A stretch of 64,000 nt of DNA from Microvelia longipes (taxonomy: Eukaryota; Arthropoda; Insecta; Hemiptera; Veliidae), in assembly GCA_018340805.1 (NCBI GenBank), contig JACMZG010001913.1:4776244-4840243 (forward strand), written 5' to 3'. The translations under genes were made by a program, and so were the position numbers. The notes under the pieces were generated by a model. That model was not told the origin of the DNA, did no database searches, and saw only the letters and a list, made by a program, of their open reading frames with translations. Positions 10,412 through 22,400 of this stretch are shown in pieces (the stretch's first letter is position 1; every line of letters begins with the position of its first letter).

Positions 10412-10417
<6 letters not shown>
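10041..10417. other. Possible transposon end, otherwise unassigned
   Basis: CAGGGTGTTTCATATAAAGT near 10037 resembles the terminal motif of several arthropod DNA elements that begin with a CAGGGTGT-like sequence. No partner inverted terminus was found, so this is weak. Confidence 0.2.
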
Positions 10418-10487
<70 letters not shown>

Positions 10488-10512
10488 TGTATGTATGTAT
10501 GTATATATATTC
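10418..10512. repeat. AT microsatellite with ATGT tail
   Basis: TA run to about 10479, then TATGTATG-type units to 10512. Confidence 0.9.
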
Positions 10513-10785
10513 GTTACCGCTGGTTAAAGGAGCAATAATTGAAGAATTAGCGGTACTCGCTGTTGTATATGAATATCCTTATACTAATTTTAAGAACTTT
10601 TTCTTAACAGGAGCGATTTCTTAACTACAACATCAGCAGTTGAGAGCTCAAGTGTTGTCCTGCATGCTGATGATAGCGTTTAACCGGAACATTCATAGCC
10701 TACAACTCGTATCGGCGGTACCTAACTCTTTAATATATGTGTATAAATTAAATGAGTCTTCCCTTTCTGAAAAATAACCTTGCCT

Positions 10786-10915
10786 CATTTTGACCCTTAC
10801 CATTAACAACCTTGCCTCATCTTCACCTTTGCCTTGAACAACCTTGCCTCATCTTCACCCTTGCCATAAACAACCTTGCCTCATCTTTAACCTTACTATA
10901 AGCTCATTTTAAATA
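10786..10915 (+). repeat. 32-bp minisatellite, four units
   Basis: Each unit begins AACCTTGCCTCAT and continues with an ACCCTTGCCAT-like half. Four contiguous units. Confidence 0.85.
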
Positions 10916-10941
10916 CGTAATATTTACAAACATTGGTAATC

Positions 10942-10943
<2 letters not shown>

Positions 10944-10972
<29 letters not shown>

Positions 10973-10974
10973 CT

Positions 10975-11044
<70 letters not shown>
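10944..11044. repeat. AT microsatellite
   Basis: About 100 bases of TA with one CTA and one AATA interruption. Confidence 0.9.
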
Positions 11045-11047
<3 letters not shown>

Positions 11048-11480
11048 AGTAAGTTGAAAAGTGTTGTTGCTTATAACTCGAAAACTGCTTAAAGGATCTA
11101 GACCAAAGATGAAACTTAGACTGATCATATATAAGAAGGAGTCATAAACTATGTCAGAACTTGATCAATGCTATAATAACAGTAAGGGATTAGTGTGATT
11201 TTTTTGAGTGCTCACAGCTCGGAATGGAATAGATAGATCTTGACTTAACTTTAAACTTAATGCTCATAGGTCTAAATCTTCACCTTTTAAGTCTTATCGG
11301 GACCCGTTATTAAATAACAATAAGGAGTTAGTTATTTTGGGATCGTCAAATTATTGAAACAACGAACTTACCATGCAATCTCAAAGCACGGATTGAGAAT
11401 CAACAGATAGACAAAAACATCTTAAACAATAGTTATTTATGCAACAAGGGATGAAAGTAAGTTTTACAGCTCAAGTTAAA
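11045..11480. other. Non-coding, unassigned
   Basis: No feature recognised. Confidence 0.3.
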
Positions 11481-11605
11481 GTTTCGTCCTAAGGCAGTGC
11501 CGAAGGAAGAAACTTCATTAGCTCACGAGGCCGGTAGATCGAGGCAGATAAACTAGTTAGCTCCCGAGGCTTGCCGAGGAAGATAATACGAGAGCTGAAA
11601 ACTTT
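11481..11605. repeat. Cluster of small GAGGC-type hairpins
   Basis: CCTAAGGCAGTGCCGAAGG, then GAGGCCGGTAGATCGAGGC, then CCCGAGGCTTGCCGAGG lie in a row, each a short GC-rich imperfect hairpin with AGCTC spacers. They resemble the CCCTCGGCTTCGCCTCGGG hairpins at 58765-58915. Confidence 0.45.
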
Positions 11606-12215
11606 CATCCCTTGCATATTAAATTTTATCTACGACTAGAGAACTAATACTAACAACTATTAATATATTCTTCAGCTTCTTAATTGTTATTGTGTTAGTT
11701 TAGTTTATTCTTACCATGTCAATTACTCTGATGAAGAGAGAATAAAGCCACTATCTTCACATTATTTTATTGTAAGCTGTCAATAGAATAATGTGTAATA
11801 CTATATTTGTAATTTAAACATTAGCGTGTGTATATTGTATATTTTACCCCTAGTAACAACATAACACCGAAAAAAATCCTCATAATTTCCTAAAATTCCT
11901 AAAAATTGTACTAAAAAATTCTGTCAAGTTGGCAACACTTTCACTTTTTCTCCCTAGGGAGTAAAAGTTCATTTACAGTGTGAGATAACAAGACTGTAAG
12001 TAGAACTTACAATACAAGGAGTAGATAAAGAATTTTCTTACTGTTACAGCTGTTAACAACTTCTATTTTTTGTAGTCCTCATAGGAATAATTAATAATGT
12101 GTTGTTTCGTAAATAAAATATTTTCCGAGCGAAGCTCAGTTATTACTGCTAGCAATAATTAATTAATTAATAAAGACTTAAGTTTTATTAATAAAATTAA
12201 TTGAAATACTTTATT
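11606..12215. other. Non-coding, unassigned
   Basis: A CTGATGA occurs at 11730 but lacks helix II and GAAA. CTCCCTAGGGAGTAAAAG at 11950 echoes the hairpin at 1355. Confidence 0.3.
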
Positions 12216-12255
12216 GAACTGATTTCGCTAAAGGATCCTGAGATTCGTCAGTTCC
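12216..12255 (-). ncRNA. Weak hammerhead-like motif
   Basis: Minus strand: CTGACGA (12252-12246), an imperfect helix II around GGATCC, GCGAAAT (12227-12221), with AGTTC closing against GAACT. A full three-helix fold needs unpaired bases at helix I, so this is only a candidate relic. Confidence 0.3.
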
Positions 12256-12484
12256 TGATATTGACAAAAAAAAATAATTTGTAATCATGCTATTACAGTA
12301 TATATACAAATTAAACTCATACAAATTATTACATAAAGTTTGTATATATTTTAATAGAATGATTGTCAACCTGTTGAATCGATTGTCAATTTTAAAAACT
12401 GACGAAGCTTATGACCTTTTTATTAATTATTTAATTATTTTACAATTCCTGACAGTCCAAAAAAGCTCTCAAGTTATAAAGCAT

Positions 12485-12745
12485 ACGTAATGCTTACACA
12501 TATTCGTAATGCTTACATACGTTATGCTTGCATATATACGTAATGCTTGCATATATACGTAAAGGTTACATATATACGTAAAGGTTACATATATACGTAA
12601 TGCTTACATATATACGTAGTACATGTAGACAGACATAATACATTTACAGAAAAATCTAAGGCATACAGCCATACGTCATAAATACACATATGAAATGCAT
12701 GTAGATATACGTATTACATACGTAATAAATAGTGAAATACGTAAT
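12485..12745 (+). repeat. TACGTAATGCTTACATA minisatellite, degenerate
   Basis: Regular units of about 19 bases at 12485-12625 (ATATATACGTAATGCTTGC and AAGGTTAC variants), then scattered ATACGTAATA motifs to 12745. Confidence 0.8.
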
Positions 12746-12960
12746 AAATAGTGAAATTTGTAATAAATACAGACTTAATAAATTTAGGCATTTGTATTAT
12801 AAAGATAAATCCAGACATACGTAATTTACGCAGACACATACATAAATACATACATACAATACATACTTACAAATATACGTTATTCAAGCAGATAGCTTAT
12901 CATATTTTCATTCATTTTCTATTAGGTTCTAAATGAGAGCAATAGGTAAAATGATAAATA

Positions 12961-13098
12961 ATATAAATGTTTATATATTTTATAAAAATATATGATTATA
13001 TATTTCATAAAAATATATGTTTATATACATATTTTATAAAAATATATGTTTGTATATTTCATAAATATATATCCTTTTCTATACTAGTATAGAAAAGG
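12961..13098. repeat. AT-rich tandem repeat ending in a 26-bp perfect palindrome
   Basis: Four units of about 35 bases built on TTTTATAAAAATATATG (12961-13072), then CCTTTTCTATACT at 13073-13085 followed by its exact reverse complement at 13086-13098. Confidence 0.75.
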
Positions 13099-13691
13099 AA
13101 GCATCATATTTAAAACAGAGTTTAATGTTAATGAGAATCGATGGAACGGAACCCGACAGTTATGTTGAAACTTGTTTATTAGTCGATACCATGATTCCAG
13201 GGTTCAAGGCTATCAGGAACCCTGACTGGATGAAAAGGGCTGGTATAAGAGAACGGTTCTAGTTTTTCTGATATTAAGCCAAGAGGAATTAAGTTCGATT
13301 TTTGTAGATTTTATAAGGGCAAAATGCCAAAGTTTTCTAGCTGCGGGTAAGTTTGATACTCTAGGATCGATGATTAACTTTATCATCCGATTTAGCAACT
13401 TTACTAATGCTTAGTTAACTGTTTCTTCTCTTTGAAAAGGTAAAAAAAAAGTCAGGAACAGGGTACCTCAAAACTTTTCGTCAGAATTTTAAATTCCTAC
13501 GTAAACAATCTATCTTCGCTCGTGTGCAGACAGTAAAAAAAATTAAACAATGTCGTTGTTTTCCCTAGTTCTCACCCGTACAGGACCTGACCTTAGTTAA
13601 TACGCGTTAAAATGATTAAATTATAGTCCAAGAAATAAATCAATATTTTTTACTGCGCTGTGGAATGTTTTTAATGAAAAACAATCAACTC
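13099..13691. other. Non-coding, unassigned
   Basis: A short CAGGGTACCTCAAAAC near 13457 may be a family E head relic. The 61-codon minus-strand frame at 13213-13398 matches nothing I know. Confidence 0.3.
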
Positions 13692-13765
13692 CGTCTTTTC
13701 CACAAGATTTTTACTTTTTTAAAGCAAAACCGGCTTTTAGCTTACGCCATTATCAGTACCAGAGA
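13692..13765 (-). mobile_element. Single degenerate arm of the Penelope-related fold-back
   Basis: TCTTTTCCACAAGATTTTTA and AACCGGCTTTTAGC match the left arm of the element at 6434-6726. The hammerhead remnant on the minus strand (13760-13725) has CTGATAA and lacks the conserved G before AAA. The opposite arm is absent. Confidence 0.55.
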
Positions 13766-14464
13766 GATATCAAGCCGTCAACTGTCCAGGACCTCTTTTA
13801 AGAGTTTGGAGACGAGTCGTCTAAGAGTTGATGGGTTTTCAAGAAATAAAATTCTGTGGCAAAGATCTTCAAGCCAATCACTTCGAATTTTCTTTCAAAT
13901 GCGAACTTACTTGCTTAAAAGTCCATTTCTTGCTCATGTTTCTGGTGTATGCATTTTAACATTAGCTGTACCATTACCACTTGTTACACAATATTTCCGT
14001 ATTTGTCAAAGGAATCACGCATATGCAATATCTAGTCCAACCTTGGAGTAGGTTGGACTAGATACGTATTTCTTATTTATTTTCGTACTTATTTTTTTAT
14101 TTTATTTTGTATTTCTTATTTATTTTCGTTTTTTTTCGTATTTATTTTCTTATTTTATTTCGTATTTCTTAAACATATACTAGATATATACCTTAAACAT
14201 AAATATAGTCATTATTTCAAAACATACTCAGCACAGCAATATTTAAAGCTCAGTCTATGCTAAATTTAAATATTTAAATATTTTTTTGTTAGGGACACTA
14301 AAGAAACTACTTAATGGTTGTTAAATTATTTATTCATTCTTTACGATATTTCGCTTGTTCTTCTATAACAAATTTAAATTTGTTATATAACTATATAACC
14401 CAATAACTAAATTTAAACTGTTTTAGCGACTTAAAATTGACATATTTTTTCCTTTATGTACACA
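13766..14464. other. Non-coding, unassigned
   Basis: The plus-strand open frame at 13665-14051 starts inside the fold-back arm and shows no recognisable domain. The remainder is T-rich. Confidence 0.3.
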
Positions 14465-14465
14465 C

Positions 14466-14594
<129 letters not shown>

Positions 14595-14689
14595 CTCCAA
14601 ACAAATATCTTCGTGTTTCACCTCCTGTAAGTTATTATTATTATAAAAGATTGTTATGTTATACTTTGTGCATTCTCCTTTTTCCTATG

Positions 14690-14691
<2 letters not shown>

Positions 14692-14760
<69 letters not shown>
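14692..14760 (+). repeat. Compound TA/TG microsatellite
   Basis: TA run to 14726, then TG to 14760. Confidence 0.95.
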
Positions 14761-14761
<1 letters not shown>

Positions 14762-15583
14762 CGCATTCACGAATTCGACTACCGCTGCACCACCATCCCT
14801 ATTATCCACTTCCTGAAAGGAAATTAAGGAAATTCACAAAAATTTACATTTATGTGTTTAGTGAGGTACTTTACATTTTTGAGGTAGAAAATATTTAGTA
14901 ATTTAATTCCCAATACAGACAAAATGTTTCCAATTTACAATGAAATTCCTCATAAACAGAGAGTTGGATATGATTACATAATCTAAACTGTTTTTGAATC
15001 ATTGTCCTCTTTTTAACCAATCAAATAAATATGCTTCCCTATTCCATATTCCGGATGGAGTGTACTGGATGGAGAATTCCAGATATCGTAAATTAATTGT
15101 AATTAAATTTTCATCCATGCTATAATTAAAGTACTATTATTGTCCAGATTATTTTAGGAATTATTCAGTGTTCAAATGCTAATTAAAATCGAAAGAGATA
15201 TTTATATCTGTGAACTTATTAATATTAGTTTAAATTAGCTTTATAATAAATCGTATAATAAATACGATGGACCAGTGAGATCCTTAAAAATGAATTTAAC
15301 GATACATTTTTATTTGTTTGATTTTATTTTGCGGCTTTGTTTGTTTTCATTTGTAATTTAAATATTTTTTTTTGTTTTAATTAAAACTGAGATTATGCGA
15401 TTTGAATATTAGCAAATAAAAATGTATGAAGTTTATTTCAGAGTTCAAATAATGATTAAAAAATTAAAAATAATAAAGTTTATTATTTCATTACTTAAAT
15501 AATTTAAATAAATTTTGACCTGTATTTTTTTATTTAATAATTAATTTTATGTTATTTGTAGAAAAAATAATAATAAAAACGGG
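14761..15583. other. AT-rich non-coding
   Basis: No feature recognised. Confidence 0.35.
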
Positions 15584-15700
15584 TACGGGGTACCTCGGGA
15601 CGTTTCCTTATCATATCGGATTCGCTACACTTAGTGTCTCTTTTTCGGACTCGCTTAGCCCGTCCTAAGAATATGCATAAGTCATTAATTTAATAATAAA
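15584..15700 (+). mobile_element. Family E head fragment
   Basis: GGGTACGGGGTACCTCGGGA, TATCGGATTCGCTACAC and CGGACTCGCTTAGCCCGTC parallel the copies at 5590 and 47220. It stops where the 26-bp satellite begins. Confidence 0.75.
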
Positions 15701-15702
15701 AC

Positions 15703-17925
15703 ACGTCTGATATGCTAAGCTCTAAAACACGTATGATATGCTAAGCTCTAAAACACGTATGATATGCTAAGCTATAAAACACGTCTATGCTAGATATGCT
15801 CTAAAACACGTCTGCGCTATGCTAAGCTCTAAAACACGCTGTATGATATGCTAAGCTCTAATACACGTCTACTAAGCTATTTGATATGCTAGCTATAAAA
15901 CACGTATATGCTAAGCTCTAAAAAAATCTGATATGCTAAGCTAAGGCGCTCTTATGATATGCTAAGCTCTAAAACACGTATGATAAGCTGTAAATACCGT
16001 ACTAAGCGTATGATATGCTAAGCTCTATGTATGCTAAGCTCTATGATATGCTAAGCTCTAAAACACGTATGATATGCTAAAGCTCTAAAAACCGTATGAT
16101 ATGCTAAGCTAAAACACGTATGATATGCTATATAAACACGTATGATATAAAACACGCTCTAAGCTCTAAAACACGTATGATATGCTAAGCTCTAAAACAC
16201 GTTGATATGCAAGCTCTAAGCGTCTGCTACATGTATGATATGCTAAGCTATAAAACACGTATGATATGCTAAGCTCTAAAACACGTATGATATGCTAAGC
16301 TCTAAAACACGTATGATATGCTAAGCTAAAACACGTCTGATATGCTAAGCTCTAAAACACGTATGATATGCTAAGCTCTAAAACACGTCTGATATGCTAA
16401 GCTCTAAAACACGTATGATATGCTAAGCTAAAACACGTATGATATGCTAAGCTCTAAAACACGTCTGATATGCTAAGCTCTAAAACACGTCTGATATGCT
16501 AAGCCTAAAACACGTATGAATGCTAAGCTATAAAACACGTATGATATGCTAAGCTCTAAAACACGTCTGATATGCTAAGCTCTAAAACACGTCTGATATG
16601 CTAAGCTCTAAGCTAAGCTCTAAAACACGTATGATATGCTAAGCTCTAAAACACGTATGATATGCTAAGTATGATATGCTAAGCTCTAATACACGTCTGA
16701 TATGCTAAGCTTTAAAACACGTATGATATGCTAAGCTCTAAAACATGTATGATATGCTAAGATATAAAACATGTATGATATGCTAAGCTCTAAAACACGT
16801 ATGATATGCTAAGCTCTAAACACGTCTGATATGCTAAGCTCTAAACACGTATGATATGCTAAGCTCTAAAACACGTATGATATGCTAAGCTCTAAAACAT
16901 GTATGATATGCTAAGCTCTAATACACGTCTGATATGCTAAGCTTTAAAACACGTATGTTATGCTAAGCTCTAAAACACGTATGATATGCTAAGCTCTAAA
17001 ACACGTCTGATATGCTAAGCTATAAAACACGTATGAAATGCTAAGCTCTAAAAAACGTATGGTATGCTAAGCTCTAAAACACGTATGATATGCTAAGCTC
17101 TAAAACACGTCTGATATGCTAAGCTCTAAAACACGCCCTAAGCACTAAAACACGTATGCTATGCTAAGCTCTACACGCTGATATGCTAAGCTAAAACTCT
17201 GATATGCTAAGCTCTAAAACACGTATGATATGCTAAGCTCTAATACACGTCTGATATGCTAAGCTTTAAAAACACGTATGATATGCTAAGCTCTAAACAT
17301 GATATGCTAAGCTATAAAACATGTATGATTGCTAAGCTCTAAAAACACGTATGATATGCAAGCTCTAATACACGTCTGATATGCTAAGCTTTAAAACACG
17401 TATGTTAATGCTAAGCTCTAAAACATGTATGATATCTAAGATATAAAACATGTATGATATGCTAACTCTAAAACACGTATGATATGCTAAGCTCTAAAAC
17501 ACGTCTGATATGCTAAGCTCTAAAACACGTATGATATGCTAAGCTCTAAAACACGTATGATATGCTAAGCTCTAAAACATGTATGATATGCTAAGCTCTA
17601 ATACACGTCTGATATGCTAAGCTTTAAAAACACGTATGTTATGCTAAGCTCTAAAAACACGTATGATATGCTAAGCTCTAAAACACGTATGATAAAGCTA
17701 TAAAACACGTATGAATGCAAGCTCTAAAAAACGTATGGTATGCTAAGCTCTAAAAACACGTATGATATGCTAAAAAAACACGTATGATATGCTAAGCTCT
17801 AATAACACGTGATATGCTAAGCTAAACCACGTATGATATGCTAAAAACATGTATGATATGCTAAGCTATAAAACATGTATGATATGCTAAGCTCTAAAAC
17901 ACGTATGATAAGCTCTAGGATACAC
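15703..17925 (+). repeat. 26-bp satellite array, about 85 units
   Basis: Each unit has AAAACACGT followed by A or C, then TGATATGCTAAGCTCT. Substitutions are concentrated at the A/C position (ACGTATG or ACGTCTG) and at ACACGT/ACATGT. Many units carry one-base gains or losses or are cut short, especially at 15780-16260 and 17120-17900, which may be real decay or sequencing error in a collapsed array. No unit codes for protein. Confidence 0.95.
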
Positions 17926-18086
17926 ACTCACGCTCGATTATATGTACTAAGGAAAATGAAAGGATACTTACCTGCACAATGTCTGAGAGACATCTTTTTT
18001 GCGTTCATCTAATCACACTGTTCGTATGGACTGTTGATATAGCGACACGGAGGGACTGTTGATATAGCGACACGGAGAGACTATTA
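17926..18086. other. Array edge with a 23-bp duplication
   Basis: GACTGTTGATATAGCGACAC plus GG is present twice in direct tandem (about 18029-18075). Confidence 0.6.
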
Positions 18087-18404
18087 ATTCTACAAAAGAA
18101 AGCTCTGCACATCATAGAAAGCTGTCATCAGATGGAGTCTTGTAGGGGTCTCTTCATCAAGTATAAGATAACGACAATTGTGAATTTATTCATTTATCAA
18201 TCGCTAATTTATGTTAAAACAAATCTTGATAATTTATTGTAAAATGAAAAGCTCCACAGTTATCCTACTAGAAGCAAAAGCATGTTGGCAATTCCAAAAC
18301 ATAGACTAAAGAAGTCAGAGGTAGGAGCCAGCTTAGGAATAAACTGGTCAGAGTTAGGAATAAAACTGCTGAACCACCCACTAGAGAACATTAGAATTTT
18401 TTAA
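18087..18404 (+). pseudogene. Non-LTR retrotransposon ORF2 C-terminal fragment
   Basis: Frame +1 from 18087 reads ILQKKALHIIES, then SCRGLFIKYKI, VNLFIYQSLIYVKTNL, HSYPTRSKSMLAIPKHRL and finally LGIKLLNHPLENIR before a TAA at 18402-18404. This is the region after the RT domain of Jockey-like LINEs, with the QKKALRII, LTVPSLFIYE and HSYPTR motifs known there. One in-frame TAA (18240-18242) breaks it, so no single long open frame shows it. The RT and endonuclease domains are absent. It differs in sequence from the fragment at 366-835, so the window holds two separate lineages. Confidence 0.8.
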
Positions 18405-18556
18405 TTCAGATACTTTTACCAAAGTAGTAATGAACTTGCTTTCAAATAAAGTGTTTTATAATGATAATGAGTACTTCAATTTTAAATTTTAAAGTTTATT
18501 TAATTTTTTGTTCGTTTGACAAGACTATTGTAATGTGCAGTTACTTATTGGTCGTT

Positions 18557-18596
18557 TTATCTTATTTTACCTTATCTTATCTTATCTTGTCTTCAG
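18557..18596 (+). repeat. Short TTATC/TTACC repeat
   Basis: Five or six pentamers (CTTAT-CTTAT-CTTGT). Too short and interstitial to be telomeric. Confidence 0.6.
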
Positions 18597-18700
18597 ACTC
18601 AGAAAGTAAATACTCCCGTTTCATTCCATTTTCATTAATCTCAGTTGAATTATTTTTCGATGTTTCAAATCAGACAAAACTTGATGTACCTGTTAAGTAA

Positions 18701-19045
18701 AGGTTAACAATTGAGTACTGAATTTCAAAACTTATTTTCCGATTGTGACAATTTTTTTAAAATAACGTACACAAGTCATTTGACAAAAACTGAACTAATG
18801 TCAATAATGAGATATAAGCTAGTGCATATGTTAGTCCTATACATGACTACATGCGTGCCAAATCTCAGTCAGATGAAAACATTTATCTGCGTTTAATGAC
18901 ATTTAAATTTCTTGCGGGTTATTGACGAAATTACAAAATTATTTTGCGGAGATAGCACAACATCTCCTATAGATTGTTTTTTATACAAAATTTCAACCCT
19001 CTACTACAAATACACTGAGACCTACATATATACATGAGACACACA
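18701..19045 (+). mobile_element. Family E middle and tail fragment
   Basis: ACAAGTCATTTGACAAAAAC, ATGACTACATGCGTGCC and AATTTCAACCCTCTACTAC parallel 23560-23900 and 48637-48960. Confidence 0.65.
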
Positions 19046-19054
19046 CACAAATAT

Positions 19055-19112
<58 letters not shown>
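19030..19112. repeat. CA/TA/TG compound microsatellite
   Basis: ACACAC, then TATATA, then TGTGTG: a self-complementary compound repeat. In family E copies an ACAC stretch stands here, so expansion probably arose inside the element. Confidence 0.85.
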
Positions 19113-19545
19113 ATTTTATTTTTAATAAATTAATATAATAAATAAATAATCCCACACAAAAGTCTAGTTAAATTTTGGATTAGTTTCTTTTGAAAATCCC
19201 ATTAGAAACACTGCGGGTTTAGAAGATACAATACATCACAAAAAATTTTTAAATATTTTTTTTTTTTAATTTTAAATTATTTTTCTTCTAAAGCTATATA
19301 ATAAGGGAAAAGGATTGTATTAGCCAACATTTTTGTCTACTTTTCATAAAAAATTAATAGTATTGAATAAATTTGGGTACAAAAATCTTGTAGTAAAATT
19401 GGAACAAGAACTGATAAAGAGACCAAATTAACAGAGCATCCGGTCTTCGAATTAAGAGTAGTCCTATCTGCGAATTGAGTGCTAGCCCCATCTCCAGAAT
19501 GAAAACACCTCTATCTCAGAAGTATCTAGAACAACATACACGCAC

Positions 19546-19551
<6 letters not shown>
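19112..19551 (+). mobile_element. Family G, copy 1
   Basis: About 440 bp nearly identical to 49922-50372 in direct orientation, with scattered single-base changes. Both begin TATTTTATTTTTAATAAATT and both end in ACATTATAT leading into a TA run. No open frame is shared. A non-autonomous element with a TA-rich end is the simplest reading. Confidence 0.75.

Positions 19552-19636
<85 letters not shown>
19552..19636. repeat. AT microsatellite at the end of family G
   Basis: About 80 bases of TA with one AATA. Confidence 0.9.
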
Positions 19637-20101
19637 AATATAATAATAAATAATAAATATCTTTATTTGTTTTTAAACTTTTTGAGCTTATACAAAAGAG
19701 ATGGTTACAAACATATTAAATTAATAATTAAATCTTGCAGTAATAAGGTAGTACAACATGATAATTCTATTGTAAAAAATAAAAAATAATAGAAAAAGAA
19801 ACAAAATTTTGAAACTTAAAAATAATATCTTAACATCTTTAAATAAAATAAATAAATAAAATTTTATGACTTCTGTGATTGAATAGATTGATGTTTTTAA
19901 CTGTAATTACAGATAGTAAACTCATTTAAGAGTTAGTATATTATTAGATTAATGGAATTATATCATTTCATTCATTTAAATGAAATGATCTAATTTTTAA
20001 TAAGTTAATAAAAAAATAAAAAATATTTATTACTTCTTTTTTGATTGAAGAGCCAATAATCGAGGCTATTTTGGTGTTTACAGACCATTTAGACGAGATT
20101 A

Positions 20102-20103
<2 letters not shown>
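19637..20103. other. AT-rich non-coding
   Basis: No feature recognised. TCATTTCATTCATTTAAATG near 19963 is a short palindromic stretch. Confidence 0.3.
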
Positions 20104-20151
<48 letters not shown>

Positions 20152-20186
20152 ATATATATAATATATATAATATATATATATATATA
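20104..20186. repeat. AT microsatellite
   Basis: TA runs with AATA interruptions. Confidence 0.9.
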
Positions 20187-20325
20187 GTCACTTGCAGACT
20201 GACACTTTGTAAAAACCTCTTAGGACGTCTTAAAAATGCCTGAAACGGATGATTTAAGTTTCATCCCGGTTTCAGATTTTTTCGCAGTCAATACTTTTTA
20301 TATGTAAGTACGATATAAATTGGGA
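20187..20325 (+). mobile_element. Family E tail fragment
   Basis: GCCTGAAACGGATGATTTAA, TCCCGGTTTCAGATTTTTTC and GTACGATATAAATTGGGAAA follow the family tail order. Confidence 0.65.
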
Positions 20326-20904
20326 AAAGGAAAAAAGTTTTATCAAAAGAAAAAGAGCTTGAAGACATCTTCTCTTAAAAATAACACAACTTCGATCTCA
20401 TTAGGTATTATTATGGACATTTGCTTAAAATGTCTAAAATAAGTAATTATAACATTAAAGGAAAAGTCTAAATATTTATTTGTTTAAATAGAAAAAAATA
20501 ATCTATTTATATTGGAATTCATACTCTCTATTAATAAATCCTCCAACGCAAAGTGTGAAATTTAATTGGTGTGGAATAATGTCTATAATTAGACACGCGG
20601 TTTCACAAAGAAGGATTTCATGAAACCACAAGCCACAGGTGTGGTTGGAACTCAGCAGTCTTTGAAAATCCTTCAACTATAAGATTCTCAATAAGAATGA
20701 TTAATTAAATATAATTTCTTTGTCAGAACCGCAGGAATTATCTGATCTCATTACGATGAAAGATTATCTAAAATGGTTTTCATTTTAAGGAGACATTTTG
20801 CATTTTTCCTTAAATTTTGAAATTACCCTTTTTAGTACCAAATTTTATTTGATGTGGTTTAGTTATTTAGCTTGTAAATCGTTCAAAAGATATGCTATTA
20901 GAAA
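20326..20904. other. AT-rich non-coding
   Basis: No feature recognised. Confidence 0.3.
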
Positions 20905-21270
20905 TATCTCCATAGATGTGTACACCTTTCTCATAAGATATGTTCTTACATATCTCTTATAAGAAATGTTCTCACAAATCTCCCATAAGATTTGTTCTCA
21001 AACATCCCTCATAAGATATGTCCTCATACATTTCTCATTAGATATGTTCTTACATATCTCTTATAAGAAATGTTCTCACAAATCTCCCATAAGATTTTTC
21101 AAAACATCCCTCATAAGATATGTCCTCATACATTCTCATTTGATATGTTCTTACATATCTCTTATAAGAAATGTTCTCAACAAATCTCCCATAAGATTTG
21201 TTCTCAAAACATCCCTCATTAATATGTTCTACACATTTCTCATTAGATATGTTCTCACACATCTCTCATA
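20905..21270 (+). repeat. Minisatellite of about 26 bp with a four-unit higher order
   Basis: Subunits built on ACATCTCTCATAAGATATGT alternate in a fixed order of four variants (CTTATAAGAAATG, CCCATAAGATTTG, CCTCATAAGATATG, CTCATTAGATATG), giving a larger period slightly above 100 bases, about 3.5 times. Open frames on both strands are by-products. Confidence 0.85.
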
Positions 21271-22285
21271 TGAAATTGCTGCAGGAACACTGCAGCAACT
21301 CATGCAACACTGAAGCCAATCAATGAACTCTGCAGCTACTATAGCAACACTGCAGCAACTAAAGCAACTCTGCAACAACTTAAGGAACACTGCAGCAACT
21401 CATGCAACATTGCAGCAACTCAAGCAACACTGCATCAACTCGAGCAACACTGCAGCATCTGAAACAACTCTGCAGAAACTCAAGGAACACTGCAGCAACT
21501 AAAGCATCACTGCAGCAACTCAAGGAACACTGCAGCAACACTGCAGCAACTCATGCAAGAAGCCAATCAATGAACTCTGCAGCAACTAAAGCAACACTGT
21601 AGCAACTCAAGAAACGCTGCATCAACTCGAGTAACACTGCAGCATCTGAAACAACACTGCAGAAACTCAAGGAACACTGCAGCAACTAAAACAACACTGC
21701 AGCAACTCTAGCAACTCAAGCAACACTGTAGCATCTCGAACGACACTGCAGAAACTCAAGGATCACTGCAGCAACTCATGCAACCCTGAAGCCAATCAAT
21801 GAACTCTGCAGCAACTAAAGCAACACTGCAGCAACTCATGCAACACTGAAGCCAATCAATGAACTCTGCACCAACTAAAGCAACACTGCAGCAACTCAAG
21901 AAACGCTGCAGCAACTCGAGCAACACTCCAGCATCTCAAACAACACTGCAGAAACTCAAGGAACACTGCAGCAACTCAAGGAACACTGCAGGAACTCAAG
22001 CAACACTGCAGCATCTCAAACAACACTGCAGAAACTCAAGGAACACTGCAGCAACTCATGCAACACTGAAGCCAATCAATGAACTCTGCAGCAACTAAAG
22101 CAACACTGCAGCAACTCAAGGAACACTGCAGCAACTCATGCAACATTGCAGCAACTCAAGCAACACTGCAGCAACTCAAGCAACACTGCATCAATTCGTG
22201 CAACACTGCAGCATCTGAAACAACAGTGCAGCTACTCAATCAATACTGCAACAACTCAAGCAACACTGCAGCAAGCACTCAGAAC
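21271..22285 (+). repeat. CTGCAGCAACT minisatellite
   Basis: Units of 18-21 bases built on ACACTGCAGCAACTCAAGCA, many with a PstI site. The longer segment GAAGCCAATCAATGAACTCT recurs several times and marks a higher-order unit. The predicted LQQLKQHCSNS-like peptides read the repeat and are not supported as protein. Confidence 0.9.
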
Positions 22286-22294
22286 GTCATTAAA

Positions 22295-22400
22295 GTCCCT
22301 GAAAAGCATGATTGTGCTGAAACATCGGTTTCGGATTTTAAGGTTGAGAACAATACTTTTCTAATATATCTACAGCATGTGAGAAAAAGTAAATAAACTT
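22295..22400 (+). mobile_element. Family E tail fragment
   Basis: CATCGGTTTCGGATTTTAAG and ACAATACTTTTCTAATATAT match the family end; GAGAAAAAGTAAA closes it. Confidence 0.55.

Noticed and set aside
9656..10538. Open frames rich in YIYI at 9656-10000, 9945-10151 and 10344-10538
   Set aside because: They read TA microsatellites; the same occurs at 14656, 18967, 19475, 40109 and 58131. No protein evidence.
10655..10700. Hammerhead at CTGATGATAGCG
   Set aside because: No helix II can form and GGAACA stands where GAAA is required.
15703..17925. CRISPR array
   Set aside because: Units are contiguous with no unique spacers and the context is eukaryotic.
18557..18596. Interstitial telomere repeat
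   Set aside because: Only a few TTATC/TTACC pentamers; not a known telomere unit and too short.
21402..22396. Gln/Asn/Ser-rich frames that look like a repeat protein
   Set aside because: They translate the CTGCAGCAACT minisatellite, shift between frames, and the last one runs into a family E tail.
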